Origin: JBMYRH01 sp049602155
GTDB taxonomy: Bacteria; Myxococcota_A; UBA9042; PHBI01; JBMYRH01
Direction: 5' to 3'
Length of the DNA stretch: 64,000 nucleotides
Assembly (NCBI GenBank): GCA_049602155.1
Contig: JBMYRH010000029.1
Location: 4,114 to 68,113 of the forward strand
In this document: positions 33,221 to 41,263 of the stretch, in pieces
Layout of the letters: every line of letters begins with the position of its first letter
Position numbering within the stretch: position 1 is the first letter of the stretch
Position numbers and translations under genes: made by a program
The notes under the pieces: generated by a model
Seen by the model: the letters and a program-made list of their open reading frames with translations, nothing else
What the model was told of the DNA's origin: nothing
Database searches by the model: none

Positions 33221-34606
33221 CTAGCCCTCCTGCCAGATGTCAGTGAGGACGTTGCGGAGCGCGACGCCATAATCTTCCTTCCCTGGGCTCACGAACGAGC
33301 AGAGGGCGAGGTCTTCTTCGTGTAGCTCAAGGCAGCCGAGCTCTTCTGCGCGCTCCACGTCACCCACCAAGAGTGACCGGAGCAGGAACGTCGGCATGAT
33401 GTCTAACGGCATCACCCGCTCAAACATGCCGATAGGGACCATTGCGCGGTGTGAACCGTTCGTAGTTGTCGTAAAATCAAAGTCTTTGCTGGGCAGCCAG
33501 CGCGAGATGAAGGTGCCGACTGTCGAGTAGATGCCAGCTCCCGGTGCGAGCCAGCCGAGGAACTTTCGCTCGCGGTCCTCAGCCAGCGCGCTGATCTGCG
33601 CGTCGTAGCGGTTGAGGTACCCGGTGGTCTCCTCTTGCGCCGAGTGGCCGTAGAGGACAGAGCCCGAGATGACGCGGGGCTCAGCCACGTCTGCTTTGAG
33701 TCCGCCAGCGGTGAGCTCGCTCACCGATGCGCCGAGGCGTGTGCGGAGAAGGCGAGGCTCTGCGACGGCGGGGCCCGCAAAGGCGACGACGCGGTCTACG
33801 TAGAGCTTCCCGGTGCGCACGAGGTGCCCGATGGCGATGACGTCTTGGACGCCCAAATGCCACGCAGTGCGCTTGCGGCCGACGGGGCACAGCGTGTGGA
33901 TGTGGGTGCCTACGAGGCCCGCAGGGTGCTTGCCCTTGAAGACCTCGGTCTGCACGCCGGCGACGCTCCCTGTGTCGATGTTCCAGTCTGGGCCCACGCA
34001 GAGGTAGGTTGTCCCCTCAGTCAGGGTGCTGACGGCGCGGAGGCCGTCGCGGAGCGCGTCCTCTTGGCCAGCGATCATCGCTGCGACCGAGCCGGCCAGA
34101 GGGTTCGTGTCTGTCGCCGTGACGAAGATGGCAGCGCAGGAGTCGTTCACCGAGGGGACGCGGTCGAAGGGGCGCTGTCGCAGCGCCGTCCACAGGCCGG
34201 ACTCTGCGATCAGCGAGCGCACTTGCTCGCCATTGAGCGTCTCGGGGTCAGCCCCGGTGTAGCTCGCGAAGGTCATGTGATCGTCAGCCGTGAGCTCACC
34301 GCTCTGCTCTGAGGCGTTGAGGCCGATGACGACGGAGAGGAACAGGCGCTTCTCACCACGATGGACCGCGACGATCTCGCCTGCGGCCGGTGCGGTGAAG
34401 CGGATGCCTTCGCCTTTTCGGTCCTCGAAGAGGAGTTGGCCACGCTTAACGACGTCACCTTCGGCGACGTGCATGCGGGGCTTCATGGTGGGGTAGTCGT
34501 GCCCCACCAAGGCCACGTGCGTCACCGTGCCTCCGTCCGAGATCTCCGCGCTGGGCTTGCCGCTTATCGGAAGCGTAAGGCCCTTTTTGAACACGTGCTC
34601 AGCCAT
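33221..34606 (-). CDS. nqrA: Na+-NQR subunit A (461 aa)
   Basis: The soluble cytoplasmic subunit, opening with FKKGLTLPISGKPSAEISDG and VALVGHDYPTMKPRMHVAEGDVVKRGQLLFEDRK, the barrel-sandwich domain of NqrA. The FDRVPSVNDSCAAIFVTATDTNPLA and LCPVGRKRTAWHLGVQDVIAIGHL blocks follow. AGAGGA 5 bases before the ATG at 34606 fixes the start, so the extra 41 codons upstream are rejected. It is the first gene of nqrABCDEF-apbE-nqrM; a promoter candidate with dyads lies 115-140 bp upstream. Confidence 0.97.
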   Translation of the reverse strand: MAEHVFKKGLTLPISGKPSAEISDGGTVTHVALVGHDYPTMKPRMHVAEGDVVKRGQLLFEDRKGEGIRFTAPAAGEIVAVHRGEKRLFLSVVIGLNASEQSGELTADDHMTFASYTGADPETLNGEQVRSLIAESGLWTALRQRPFDRVPSVNDSCAAIFVTATDTNPLAGSVAAMIAGQEDALRDGLRAVSTLTEGTTYLCVGPDWNIDTGSVAGVQTEVFKGKHPAGLVGTHIHTLCPVGRKRTAWHLGVQDVIAIGHLVRTGKLYVDRVVAFAGPAVAEPRLLRTRLGASVSELTAGGLKADVAEPRVISGSVLYGHSAQEETTGYLNRYDAQISALAEDRERKFLGWLAPGAGIYSTVGTFISRWLPSKDFDFTTTTNGSHRAMVPIGMFERVMPLDIMPTFLLRSLLVGDVERAEELGCLELHEEDLALCSFVSPGKEDYGVALRNVLTDIWQEG

Positions 34607-34987
34607 TTGGTCCTCTCTCTTCAACGCTTGGTGCCTCGGGCGACTTTGCTGAATTGCAAGCGCTGAGGTGATAGCAGCAGCAGGTCTGAGTCCACTCAGA
34701 ACTACACTCTTGAGAGAGCCAGCTATCACCGCATCACCCCCCCGTCAATCGACAGACGCTTGTCTGCTTCTCGCACTCGCGCACGCGAGGACGCACCGCG
34801 CAGGTCGGAAAGTGAGGCAGAGCAAGGGGTTTCGGCGGTTCGAGGCGGCCCGATTCACTGAACGACGGAGTGCGTACCTGACGACTGTGTGGATGAGGAG
34901 GCTTCGTGTACAGTCGCCCTCACCTCCAAGTTCCGGACATGTGTGGCAGAGACGTCGTCAGGAGAGCTCGAGCATGAGACGGCCGGC
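34607..34987. other. Intergenic region between nqrA and a divergent MATE gene
   Basis: This 381-bp region holds the nqr promoter candidate and dyads (34667-34748), a small CAGAC-GCTT-GTCTG hairpin near 34752, and a GAGGAGG element at 34895 followed by a 23-codon frame starting with GTG at 34906 that could be a leader peptide. I see no longer gene here. Confidence 0.5.
34667..34748 (-). promoter_or_regulatory. Candidate nqr operon promoter with nested inverted repeats
   Basis: On the minus strand, TTGACG (34748-34743) is followed after 15-16 bases by GATAGC/ATAGCT near 34722. This -10-like site is part of GGTGATAGC, whose exact inverse GCTATCACC lies at 34675-34667. Between the arms is a perfect 7-bp palindrome, TCTGAGT-CC-ACTCAGA (34685-34700). 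The overlap of a dyad with the -10 region suggests a regulator site or a structured 5' leader. The -10 match is weak. Confidence 0.4.
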
Positions 34988-36370
34988 ATGGGCGGGCTAA
35001 GGCGCAGACTGTTCGCCTTAGCGTGGCCGATGATCGGCCTCAACGTGCTGCAGGTGTTGGCGCTCGCTGTCGACACGGCGATGTGCGGACGGCTCGATCA
35101 TGCGGAGCAGGCGTTGAGCGCTCTGGGCTTCGCGACCCAGGTCATTTTCCTGCTGATGGTGGCTATGATCGGCCTCACGACTGGTAATGTAGCCCTTGTG
35201 TCCCGGGCGTTTGGCGCGCGGGACATGCCAAGGGTGAACCACATCTTCGAGCAGTCGACGCAGCTGACCGTATGCCTCGCGCTCGTGATCGCGACGTTGG
35301 GCAACCTCTCAGCACCTTGGCTACTCGAGGCTCTGGGGGCGCAGGGGGCGACCCTTGAACTCGGGCTGAGCTACCTGCGCCCACTGCTTACCTTCAGCGT
35401 CGTCTACTACCTCTCCATCCTCTACGGCGCCACCCTGCGTGGGGTCGGGAACACCCGGCTAGCGTTCGAGTCCGCGTTGCTTCAGGCCGGGCTGAACGTG
35501 TTCTTGAATTACGGACTCATCCTCGGCAACTGGGGGCTGCCCGCCCTCGGCGTGCAGGGGGCGGCGTACGGCACCGTCATCAGCCAAGCGTTGGGGGTCG
35601 GTGTGCTTTTGCTGCGCTTGCACAGAGGCGTGCTACCCGGGATACGTATGCCGATCCGTCTGCGCCGCCTCGACACCGCGGTCTTGACCGATGTCTGGCG
35701 GATTGGCTGGCCGGCCGCCTTGGACATGGTGATCTTGAACGCTGGGTTTGTGGTCGTGGTGGGGCTGGTCGGCTGGTACGAAGAGGTCGCCGTCGCGGCG
35801 CACGCTGTTGGGCTGCGCATCCAGACCCTCGCCTTTGTGCCCGGGCTCGCAGTGTCCCGGGCCGCGGGGGCGATGATCGGCAACGCACTTGGGGCGGGCG
35901 ACGCGCGAGAGGCACGGCGGCTCGCGGTGCTCTCGATGCAGGTCTGCGGTGGGCTGATGTCGACCCTGGGTCTTGCGTTGCTGGTCTTTGCCGAGCCCAT
36001 CCTGGTCATCTTTGACATCGAGTCGGGGACTGCGCTCGCCGATTATACCGTCGACTGGGTCACTATCTTGGGCTTTGGGATGCCTGTGACCGGGGTTTGG
36101 ATCGCCCTCGCCGGGATGCTCCACGGAGCCGGGCACACGATGTCCTCTCTGCGGATAAACGGGGTCGCGACGCTGGTCGTCCAGATCCCACTCTGCTGGT
36201 TTTTGGGCTACCCGATGGGGCTCGGGCCCTTCGGTGTGTGGCTCGCTTTCCCTCTCTCTCAAGCCGTGAAGATGCTCCTCGGCGCTGTGGTCTATCGCCG
36301 CGGCGATTGGGCTGAGGTCGGGGCCAAACCTGGCGCCCTCGAGGGAGCCCCCAGGGCCGACGCAGGCTGA
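34988..36370 (+). CDS. MATE family antiporter, second copy (460 aa)
   Basis: Twelve membrane spans with MATE blocks: FALAWPMIGLNVLQVLALAVDTAMCGRL, LVSRAFGARDMPRVNHIFEQS, GATLRGVGNTRLAFESAL, GNALGAGDAREARRLAV and LAGMLHGAGHTMSSLRINGV. It is divergent in sequence from the 11-kb MATE gene, so not a recent duplicate. I take the ATG at 34988 because the conserved domain starts there; the frame is open back to a GTG at 34889, giving 33 unlikely extra residues. It is divergent from nqrA; a sodium-coupled pump beside a sodium-pumping complex is suggestive only. Confidence 0.88.
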   Translation: MGGLRRRLFALAWPMIGLNVLQVLALAVDTAMCGRLDHAEQALSALGFATQVIFLLMVAMIGLTTGNVALVSRAFGARDMPRVNHIFEQSTQLTVCLALVIATLGNLSAPWLLEALGAQGATLELGLSYLRPLLTFSVVYYLSILYGATLRGVGNTRLAFESALLQAGLNVFLNYGLILGNWGLPALGVQGAAYGTVISQALGVGVLLLRLHRGVLPGIRMPIRLRRLDTAVLTDVWRIGWPAALDMVILNAGFVVVVGLVGWYEEVAVAAHAVGLRIQTLAFVPGLAVSRAAGAMIGNALGAGDAREARRLAVLSMQVCGGLMSTLGLALLVFAEPILVIFDIESGTALADYTVDWVTILGFGMPVTGVWIALAGMLHGAGHTMSSLRINGVATLVVQIPLCWFLGYPMGLGPFGVWLAFPLSQAVKMLLGAVVYRRGDWAEVGAKPGALEGAPRADAG

Positions 36371-36450
36371 GTTGCTGCTCGGGGAAGGGATCGCCGAGAG
36401 GCCGTGTTGTGCCCAGCTGAACGTGGCTGAGGCCACCCCAGGGGGACATC

Positions 36451-38091
36451 ATGGCGGGTGAGGAAGAGCGTCGTCGCTGGAAGCGGCGATTGATAGTGTT
36501 GGCAATGGTCGCGGTTGCCTTTCCCTTCGTGTTGCGTGTGGTGATCATGGGCAAGCTCGCCTACGACGCGGGATCGGGCGACCTGTGGTCGATCTGGGCC
36601 TGCGATGCCGACTCGGCTCGCGAGGGTCGCACCAATATCGAGCGCGCTGGCTGTGTGGTCCCCATGCCCTCGGTGGGCATGCGGCACGCGATCTACAGTC
36701 CGCCAGCGCGCGCAGCCGAGCAGCCTGTAGACAGCTTCCTGATGGGAGCGCAGGCCGAGTCCCCGGACGCGCCTGGCTACGATCCTGCGGCGGCCGCCGA
36801 CGAAGGGCCGCCCCGCGCCGTGACTTTGGACCCGTTCGCGCTGCAGCGCTTTGCGGTCAGCGTGCGGCAGTTCCGGTGGTGCATCACGTACGGCCCTTGT
36901 GACGCTGAGGACGTGGGCCAGGGGGAAGCGTTCACGTTCTCACCCATGAGCATCTACGACGCGATGATGGTCATCCGGGAGGGTGACGACCGGCCGATCA
37001 CTGGGATCACCTGGGAGGGCGCCAAGACGTACTGTGAATGGGTCGGAGGGCGCCTGCCGACCGAAGCCGAGTGGGAGTACGCTGCGCGCGGTGGACCCCT
37101 GCAGCGGCGCTATCCGTGGGGTGAAGAAGAGCCCACCTGCGACCACGCGTACGTGGCCAACGATGGGGCGCGGGCATGCGACGTGGACGGGCCCATGTCC
37201 GCGGCTCTGGACCCGCCGGAGGGCGCGGACCGCTTAGGGCTCCTGGTCAACCAAAGCGGGAACGTGATGGAGTGGACTGCGGATTGGTACGCACCGAACG
37301 CGTATGCGACGGGAGCGGCGCACCAGCCGAAGGGGCCTGAGTCTGGCACAGAGCGGGTCGCCCGTGGTGGCAGTTGGCAGACGACACAGCCGGCATCACT
37401 GCGCTCCGCGGCCCGCCACCACTTCGCGCCAGACGCTCAACTCCCGGGTGTCGGTGTCCGCTGCGCTGTGGACGCCATCGATGAAGACCCCATCGCGATG
37501 ATCGACGAGTTTGAGCGCCCGGCCTTAGAGGGGTGGCGCATGAGCGGGGGAGGGGGAGCGCCCCCCTTCACGATGAGCCAAGGCATGGTGACCGCGCATG
37601 ATGTGGCCGAGGCCCGCTCCATGTGGCGCCTCACGCCTGCGATCAAAGATACCCAGCTGAGCGCGCGCCTCTTTCCGCAACTGGACGCACTCGGGAAAGT
37701 CGCGCTCTTGTACGGGGTGCAGAGCGATACTTCTCTTTACCGCGCTGAGCTCTACCCCGGGGTGGGCGTCGCGCGCCTTATCCGCGTCCTCGATGGCGTG
37801 GAGGGGGTCATCGCGGAGGCGACCGACCTCGCGATCCCGGCGGAGGCATGGATGACCATGAACATCAGCTGGCGAGACGGCGCGCACGTGCTCTCTTTGG
37901 GGCAGGCGGAGCTCGTCTCGGGCCGCGATGCGAGCTGGTCGGAGGGCGGTGTCGGCCTGTTGGTCGACGGGCGGGGTGACGTCAGCTTCGACGCGATCTT
38001 CACGTCGCCGTCGGAGCACGCCGTGTTCGCGAACAGCTACGCGGTGCCCACCACCCGTGACCCGAAGTTCTACGAAGGTCGCGCGCCCTGA
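36451..38091 (+). CDS. Membrane-anchored formylglycine-enzyme-fold (SUMF1/PvdO-like) protein with a C-terminal LamG-type domain (546 aa)
   Basis: A signal anchor spans residues 11-33. The FGE-sulfatase fold runs from about 92 (DSFLMGAQAESPDAPGYD) through ITGITWEGAKTYCEWVGGRLPTEAEWEYAARGG and NVMEWTADWYAPN to the terminal GVGVRCAV near 346. The second Cys, five residues before that last Cys in true formylglycine oxidases, is absent, so enzyme activity of that type is unlikely. Residues 355-525 look like a concanavalin/LamG or DUF1080-type sandwich. It is probably an envelope-located binding or assembly protein. A related protein is encoded at 39349. Confidence 0.82.
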   Translation: MAGEEERRRWKRRLIVLAMVAVAFPFVLRVVIMGKLAYDAGSGDLWSIWACDADSAREGRTNIERAGCVVPMPSVGMRHAIYSPPARAAEQPVDSFLMGAQAESPDAPGYDPAAAADEGPPRAVTLDPFALQRFAVSVRQFRWCITYGPCDAEDVGQGEAFTFSPMSIYDAMMVIREGDDRPITGITWEGAKTYCEWVGGRLPTEAEWEYAARGGPLQRRYPWGEEEPTCDHAYVANDGARACDVDGPMSAALDPPEGADRLGLLVNQSGNVMEWTADWYAPNAYATGAAHQPKGPESGTERVARGGSWQTTQPASLRSAARHHFAPDAQLPGVGVRCAVDAIDEDPIAMIDEFERPALEGWRMSGGGGAPPFTMSQGMVTAHDVAEARSMWRLTPAIKDTQLSARLFPQLDALGKVALLYGVQSDTSLYRAELYPGVGVARLIRVLDGVEGVIAEATDLAIPAEAWMTMNISWRDGAHVLSLGQAELVSGRDASWSEGGVGLLVDGRGDVSFDAIFTSPSEHAVFANSYAVPTTRDPKFYEGRAP

Positions 38092-38335
38092 GCGCTCAAC
38101 GCCGTCATCGCGCTCCGCTTTATCGCGCGGGGTCGTGGCCCGACCGCGCTGTCGCACACCGCTCGAATTGCGCCCTGCGACGCTGCATGTCATCGTCCTC
38201 AGACCCTGCACTGCGCAACAGTGTGGCCTGAAGTGCCACCCCGAGGCGGGGCGTCCAGCAAGGTGGTGAGGGCATGGTTTCGACGACACAGCGGTCAGCG
38301 TATGGAGCGGTGGATCAGTTCACCTGTGGGCTGTC

Positions 38336-39352
38336 ATGACGGCGCTGGTGACAGGTGCCTCCGGTCACCTCGGGGGGACCTTGGTGAGGGCGTTGCTCGC
38401 CCAGGGGCGCACAGTGCGGGCGCTCGTACACAGCTCGTCCGAGGCCCTGAAGGGTATCGAGGGGCAGCTTGAGCTCGTGAAGGGGGATGTCCTTGACCGG
38501 GAGTCGATCGACCGCGCCTGCGAGGGGGTCGAGACCGTCTTTCACCTCGCGGCCATCATCTCGATCGTCGGTGATCCCGACGGCCGTGTGCGCGCTGTAA
38601 ACGTGGATGGCGCTCGGAACGTGGCAGAGGCCGCCTTGGCGGCCGGCGTGACGCGCATGGTCCACGTCAGCTCGTGTCACGCGTTCGACATCAACAGCGG
38701 CGCCGCGCAGATCAACGAAGAGAGCCCGAAGGTGGGTGACGGGGCACCCGCATACGATCGCTCGAAGGCTGCCGGTGAAGAGGCGGTCCGCGAGGTCATC
38801 GTGAAGGGGCTCCAGGCCACCATCGTGAACCCTGGTGGGGTGCTCGGCCCCTTCGACTTCATCCCCTCGCGGATGGGGACGTTCTTCCTGCGCCTCTTTG
38901 GGCGCAGGCTGCCTGGGCTTGTCCCCGGCGGCTTCAGTTGGGTCGATGTGCGAGACGTCGTCGACAGCATCATCGCTGCGGAGACCAAGGGGCGCGTCGG
39001 TGAGAATTATCTGCTGACCGGGCATTGGGGAGCGATGACCGAGCTCGCCGGGATGGCCCAAGCAGTGACCGGTGTGAAGTCCCCTGGGTTCTCGGTGCCC
39101 CTGTGGGTCGCCGACTTGGCGGCGCCGCTGATGACGATCTGGGCGAAGCTCACGAAGAGTGAGCCGCTCTACACGCGAGAGGCACTGCACGCGGTGCGCG
39201 CCTGTCATGACATCAGCTGGCAGAAGGCCGGGCGAGAGCTGGGACACAGCCCAAGACCTCTACAGGACACCGTGCGCGACACTTATCGATGGTTTGAGGC
39301 CAATGGGCGCGTGACCTTACCCGAGGACGAGCGAGGGTCTGTATCGCTGTGA
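38336..39352 (+). CDS. NAD(P)-dependent epimerase/dehydratase, extended SDR (338 aa)
   Basis: The N-terminus MTALVTGASGHLGGTLVRALL holds the extended-SDR TGxxGxxG motif. The active site is Ser (HVSSCHAF) with YDRSKAAGEE supplying Tyr and Lys. GGVLGPFDFIPSRMG and FSWVDVRDVVDSIIAA resemble the dihydroflavonol-4-reductase / hopanoid-associated sugar epimerase branch. It acts on a nucleotide sugar or a steroid/flavonoid-like substrate; the context does not say which. Its TGA overlaps the GTG of the next gene, giving GTGA coupling. Confidence 0.88.
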   Translation: MTALVTGASGHLGGTLVRALLAQGRTVRALVHSSSEALKGIEGQLELVKGDVLDRESIDRACEGVETVFHLAAIISIVGDPDGRVRAVNVDGARNVAEAALAAGVTRMVHVSSCHAFDINSGAAQINEESPKVGDGAPAYDRSKAAGEEAVREVIVKGLQATIVNPGGVLGPFDFIPSRMGTFFLRLFGRRLPGLVPGGFSWVDVRDVVDSIIAAETKGRVGENYLLTGHWGAMTELAGMAQAVTGVKSPGFSVPLWVADLAAPLMTIWAKLTKSEPLYTREALHAVRACHDISWQKAGRELGHSPRPLQDTVRDTYRWFEANGRVTLPEDERGSVSL

Positions 39353-41250
39353 GCACGCGAGCGGTCAGCCTGTCATGCGCCCTCATGCTCATCCTTCAGG
39401 CGAGCGAGGGGGTGGCGGTTGAGCGCGCGTTGCCACCTCACGCGGTCGGCGCTGTGCGGTCGCTTTTACAGCTGGCGACGCCCCTCGCACAGGACTCGGA
39501 GGAGCCCGTTCAGCTCTCGGCGACCATCGAGCGTGATCGCATCGCTGTGGTCGGGCGTGACCCTGAGGGCGGCGTGCGCCTCGCGGTGACCCTTGTCCAC
39601 AGAGACGGCGCGCCCTCGCGCGCGGAGCTGGTCGGAGGCCTCGGCCTCCTCATGACCCCTGGCCCGGCGCCCGGGCCGCTTGTGGCCCTGCTCCGTGCGC
39701 GGCTCAGCGCTCGGGAGGTCGCGCTCCCTTGGGTCACTATTGAACGTGAGCCGGAAGAGGGGGAACTCTCAGAGCGCGCGGTGGAGCGGCAGGATTGGTC
39801 CACCATTGACCGCTGGTTGAGCGATGGTGCCTTGCGAGAGGCGCGCGCGGCCCTGGCCGAGATCGCGACGCCGGAGGACAGGATGGCGTTGGCGCACTTG
39901 GCGCTGCGCTGGCGGCTCGCCGGGGACCCGGCTCGGGCTGCGGCGCTCGTCGCCGGTCGCGACGCCGAGCAGCAGCCACACGCAGTCCTCGCGCTGCGTA
40001 TCGCGCGGGGCGACGTGGTCCGGACAGAGGAGGCCCTGGAGGCGCTGCCTCGCGCGCGCCCATGCGAGGCAGTCGACTTGAGCGCCCTGTGGCGCAGGGG
40101 AGGGGAGTGTGATCAGGCGAGCGCCGTGGCAGATGAGATCGTCACGCGTCAGCCCAGCTGCGCCGAGGCCGCGTATGAAGCGGTCCAGTGCCATACGCGC
40201 AGCGGCCGGTTGCGCGCAGCTGAGGCCGTGCTTGAGAGGGCAGCGCAGGCCTCCCCGAGCCCGCTCGCCTTGCTTCAGGCCAAGAGCGCGCTCCTGACCC
40301 GCGCGGGAGATCACGCTGCGGCGTGGCGCGTCGAGGTTCAGATCGCGACCCGCCGCTTGGCAGGGCGAGGCGTCCTCGGGGGCGCGCGCTTCTTGATCGC
40401 TTGGGTCGCAGAGGAACTCCAGGTCCGCTGGCAGGCGTTGGTCACGACCTTGACGGCCAAAGGCGCGCCGCAGGCAGATGGCGAGGGTGCAGAGGCGCGG
40501 TGGTGCCCGCAGGTCGCGAACCTCTCTTGCCTGCGCCTCGCCTCCGGGGGGGACTTCCTGATGGGCGCGCAGTCCACGTCGGAGGGTGAGCCTGGCTTCG
40601 ATGCGGCGGCCGCGGAGGATGAAGCGCCCGTGAGGCGTGTGAGCATCGCGCCGCTCTATGCGATGGAGACCGAGGTCGATGTCCGCTCCTACACGGCCTG
40701 TGTCCGCGCTGGCGGGTGCAGGGTGGAGGACGTTCAGACGCTGGGGGGCTACTTCAACTACGGGCAGCCGCTCCGCGCAGATCACCCGGTCAACGGGGTG
40801 AGCTGGGCTGGCGCATCGCGCTACTGCGCGTGGATCGGCGGCCGCCTACCGACCGAGGCTGAGTGGGAATTTTTGGCGCGTGGGGCGGACGGCCGACGCT
40901 TCCCGTGGGGAGATGAGGTCCCCGAGTGTGGTGCCGGCGGAAGTCGCTCTGGGCACCAGGGCTGTCCGGTGGATGGCACCCGCCCTCCTGGGATCTTGGT
41001 GGAGAGCTCTGCGGCCGGGCTGACGTCGATGGGGAGCGGTGTGTGGGAGTGGGTGTCCGATTGGTACGGCCCTTACGACGCTGCCGACCTAGTCAACCCC
41101 GCTGGTCCGAAGGTGGGGGCAGACCGCGTGCAACGCGGCGGCGGCTGGACCACGGAGGAGGCCATCGAGCGGCGCGCCAGCTATCGCGCCAGCATGCCTC
41201 CAGATGCGCGGGCCAGTGACGTCGGCTTCCGGTGCGTTCGGAGCCGCTGA
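39349..41250 (+). CDS. Exported TPR-like protein with a C-terminal formylglycine-enzyme-fold domain (633 aa)
   Basis: A signal peptide (LSCALMLILQASEGVAVE) starts at a GTG that overlaps the previous stop. Residues 25-130 are beta-rich. Residues 140-370 are Ala/Arg/Glu-rich and helical with a TPR-like cadence (WRLAGDPARAAALVAGRDAE, TRSGRLRAAEAVLERAAQASP). From about 385 an FGE-sulfatase fold follows: CLRLASGGDFLMGAQSTSEG, NGVSWAGASRYCAWIGGRLPTEAEWEFLARG, VWEWVSDWYGPYD, ending DVGFRCVRSR. As in the 36.5-kb paralogue, the second redox Cys is missing. This arrangement recalls proteins that display an FGE-like domain on a repeat scaffold. Confidence 0.82.
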   Translation: MSTRAVSLSCALMLILQASEGVAVERALPPHAVGAVRSLLQLATPLAQDSEEPVQLSATIERDRIAVVGRDPEGGVRLAVTLVHRDGAPSRAELVGGLGLLMTPGPAPGPLVALLRARLSAREVALPWVTIEREPEEGELSERAVERQDWSTIDRWLSDGALREARAALAEIATPEDRMALAHLALRWRLAGDPARAAALVAGRDAEQQPHAVLALRIARGDVVRTEEALEALPRARPCEAVDLSALWRRGGECDQASAVADEIVTRQPSCAEAAYEAVQCHTRSGRLRAAEAVLERAAQASPSPLALLQAKSALLTRAGDHAAAWRVEVQIATRRLAGRGVLGGARFLIAWVAEELQVRWQALVTTLTAKGAPQADGEGAEARWCPQVANLSCLRLASGGDFLMGAQSTSEGEPGFDAAAAEDEAPVRRVSIAPLYAMETEVDVRSYTACVRAGGCRVEDVQTLGGYFNYGQPLRADHPVNGVSWAGASRYCAWIGGRLPTEAEWEFLARGADGRRFPWGDEVPECGAGGSRSGHQGCPVDGTRPPGILVESSAAGLTSMGSGVWEWVSDWYGPYDAADLVNPAGPKVGADRVQRGGGWTTEEAIERRASYRASMPPDARASDVGFRCVRSR

Positions 41251-41263
41251 GCAGTGAGGCGCG

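Noticed and set aside
11066..36370. The two MATE genes as a recent duplication
   Set aside because: Their sequences differ throughout, including loop motifs, and the contexts differ.
37928..38335. Frames in the gap before the epimerase gene
   Set aside because: They overlap the upstream gene in another frame, are Arg/Ser-rich and have no ribosome site; the 38092-38335 gap shows no feature I can support.
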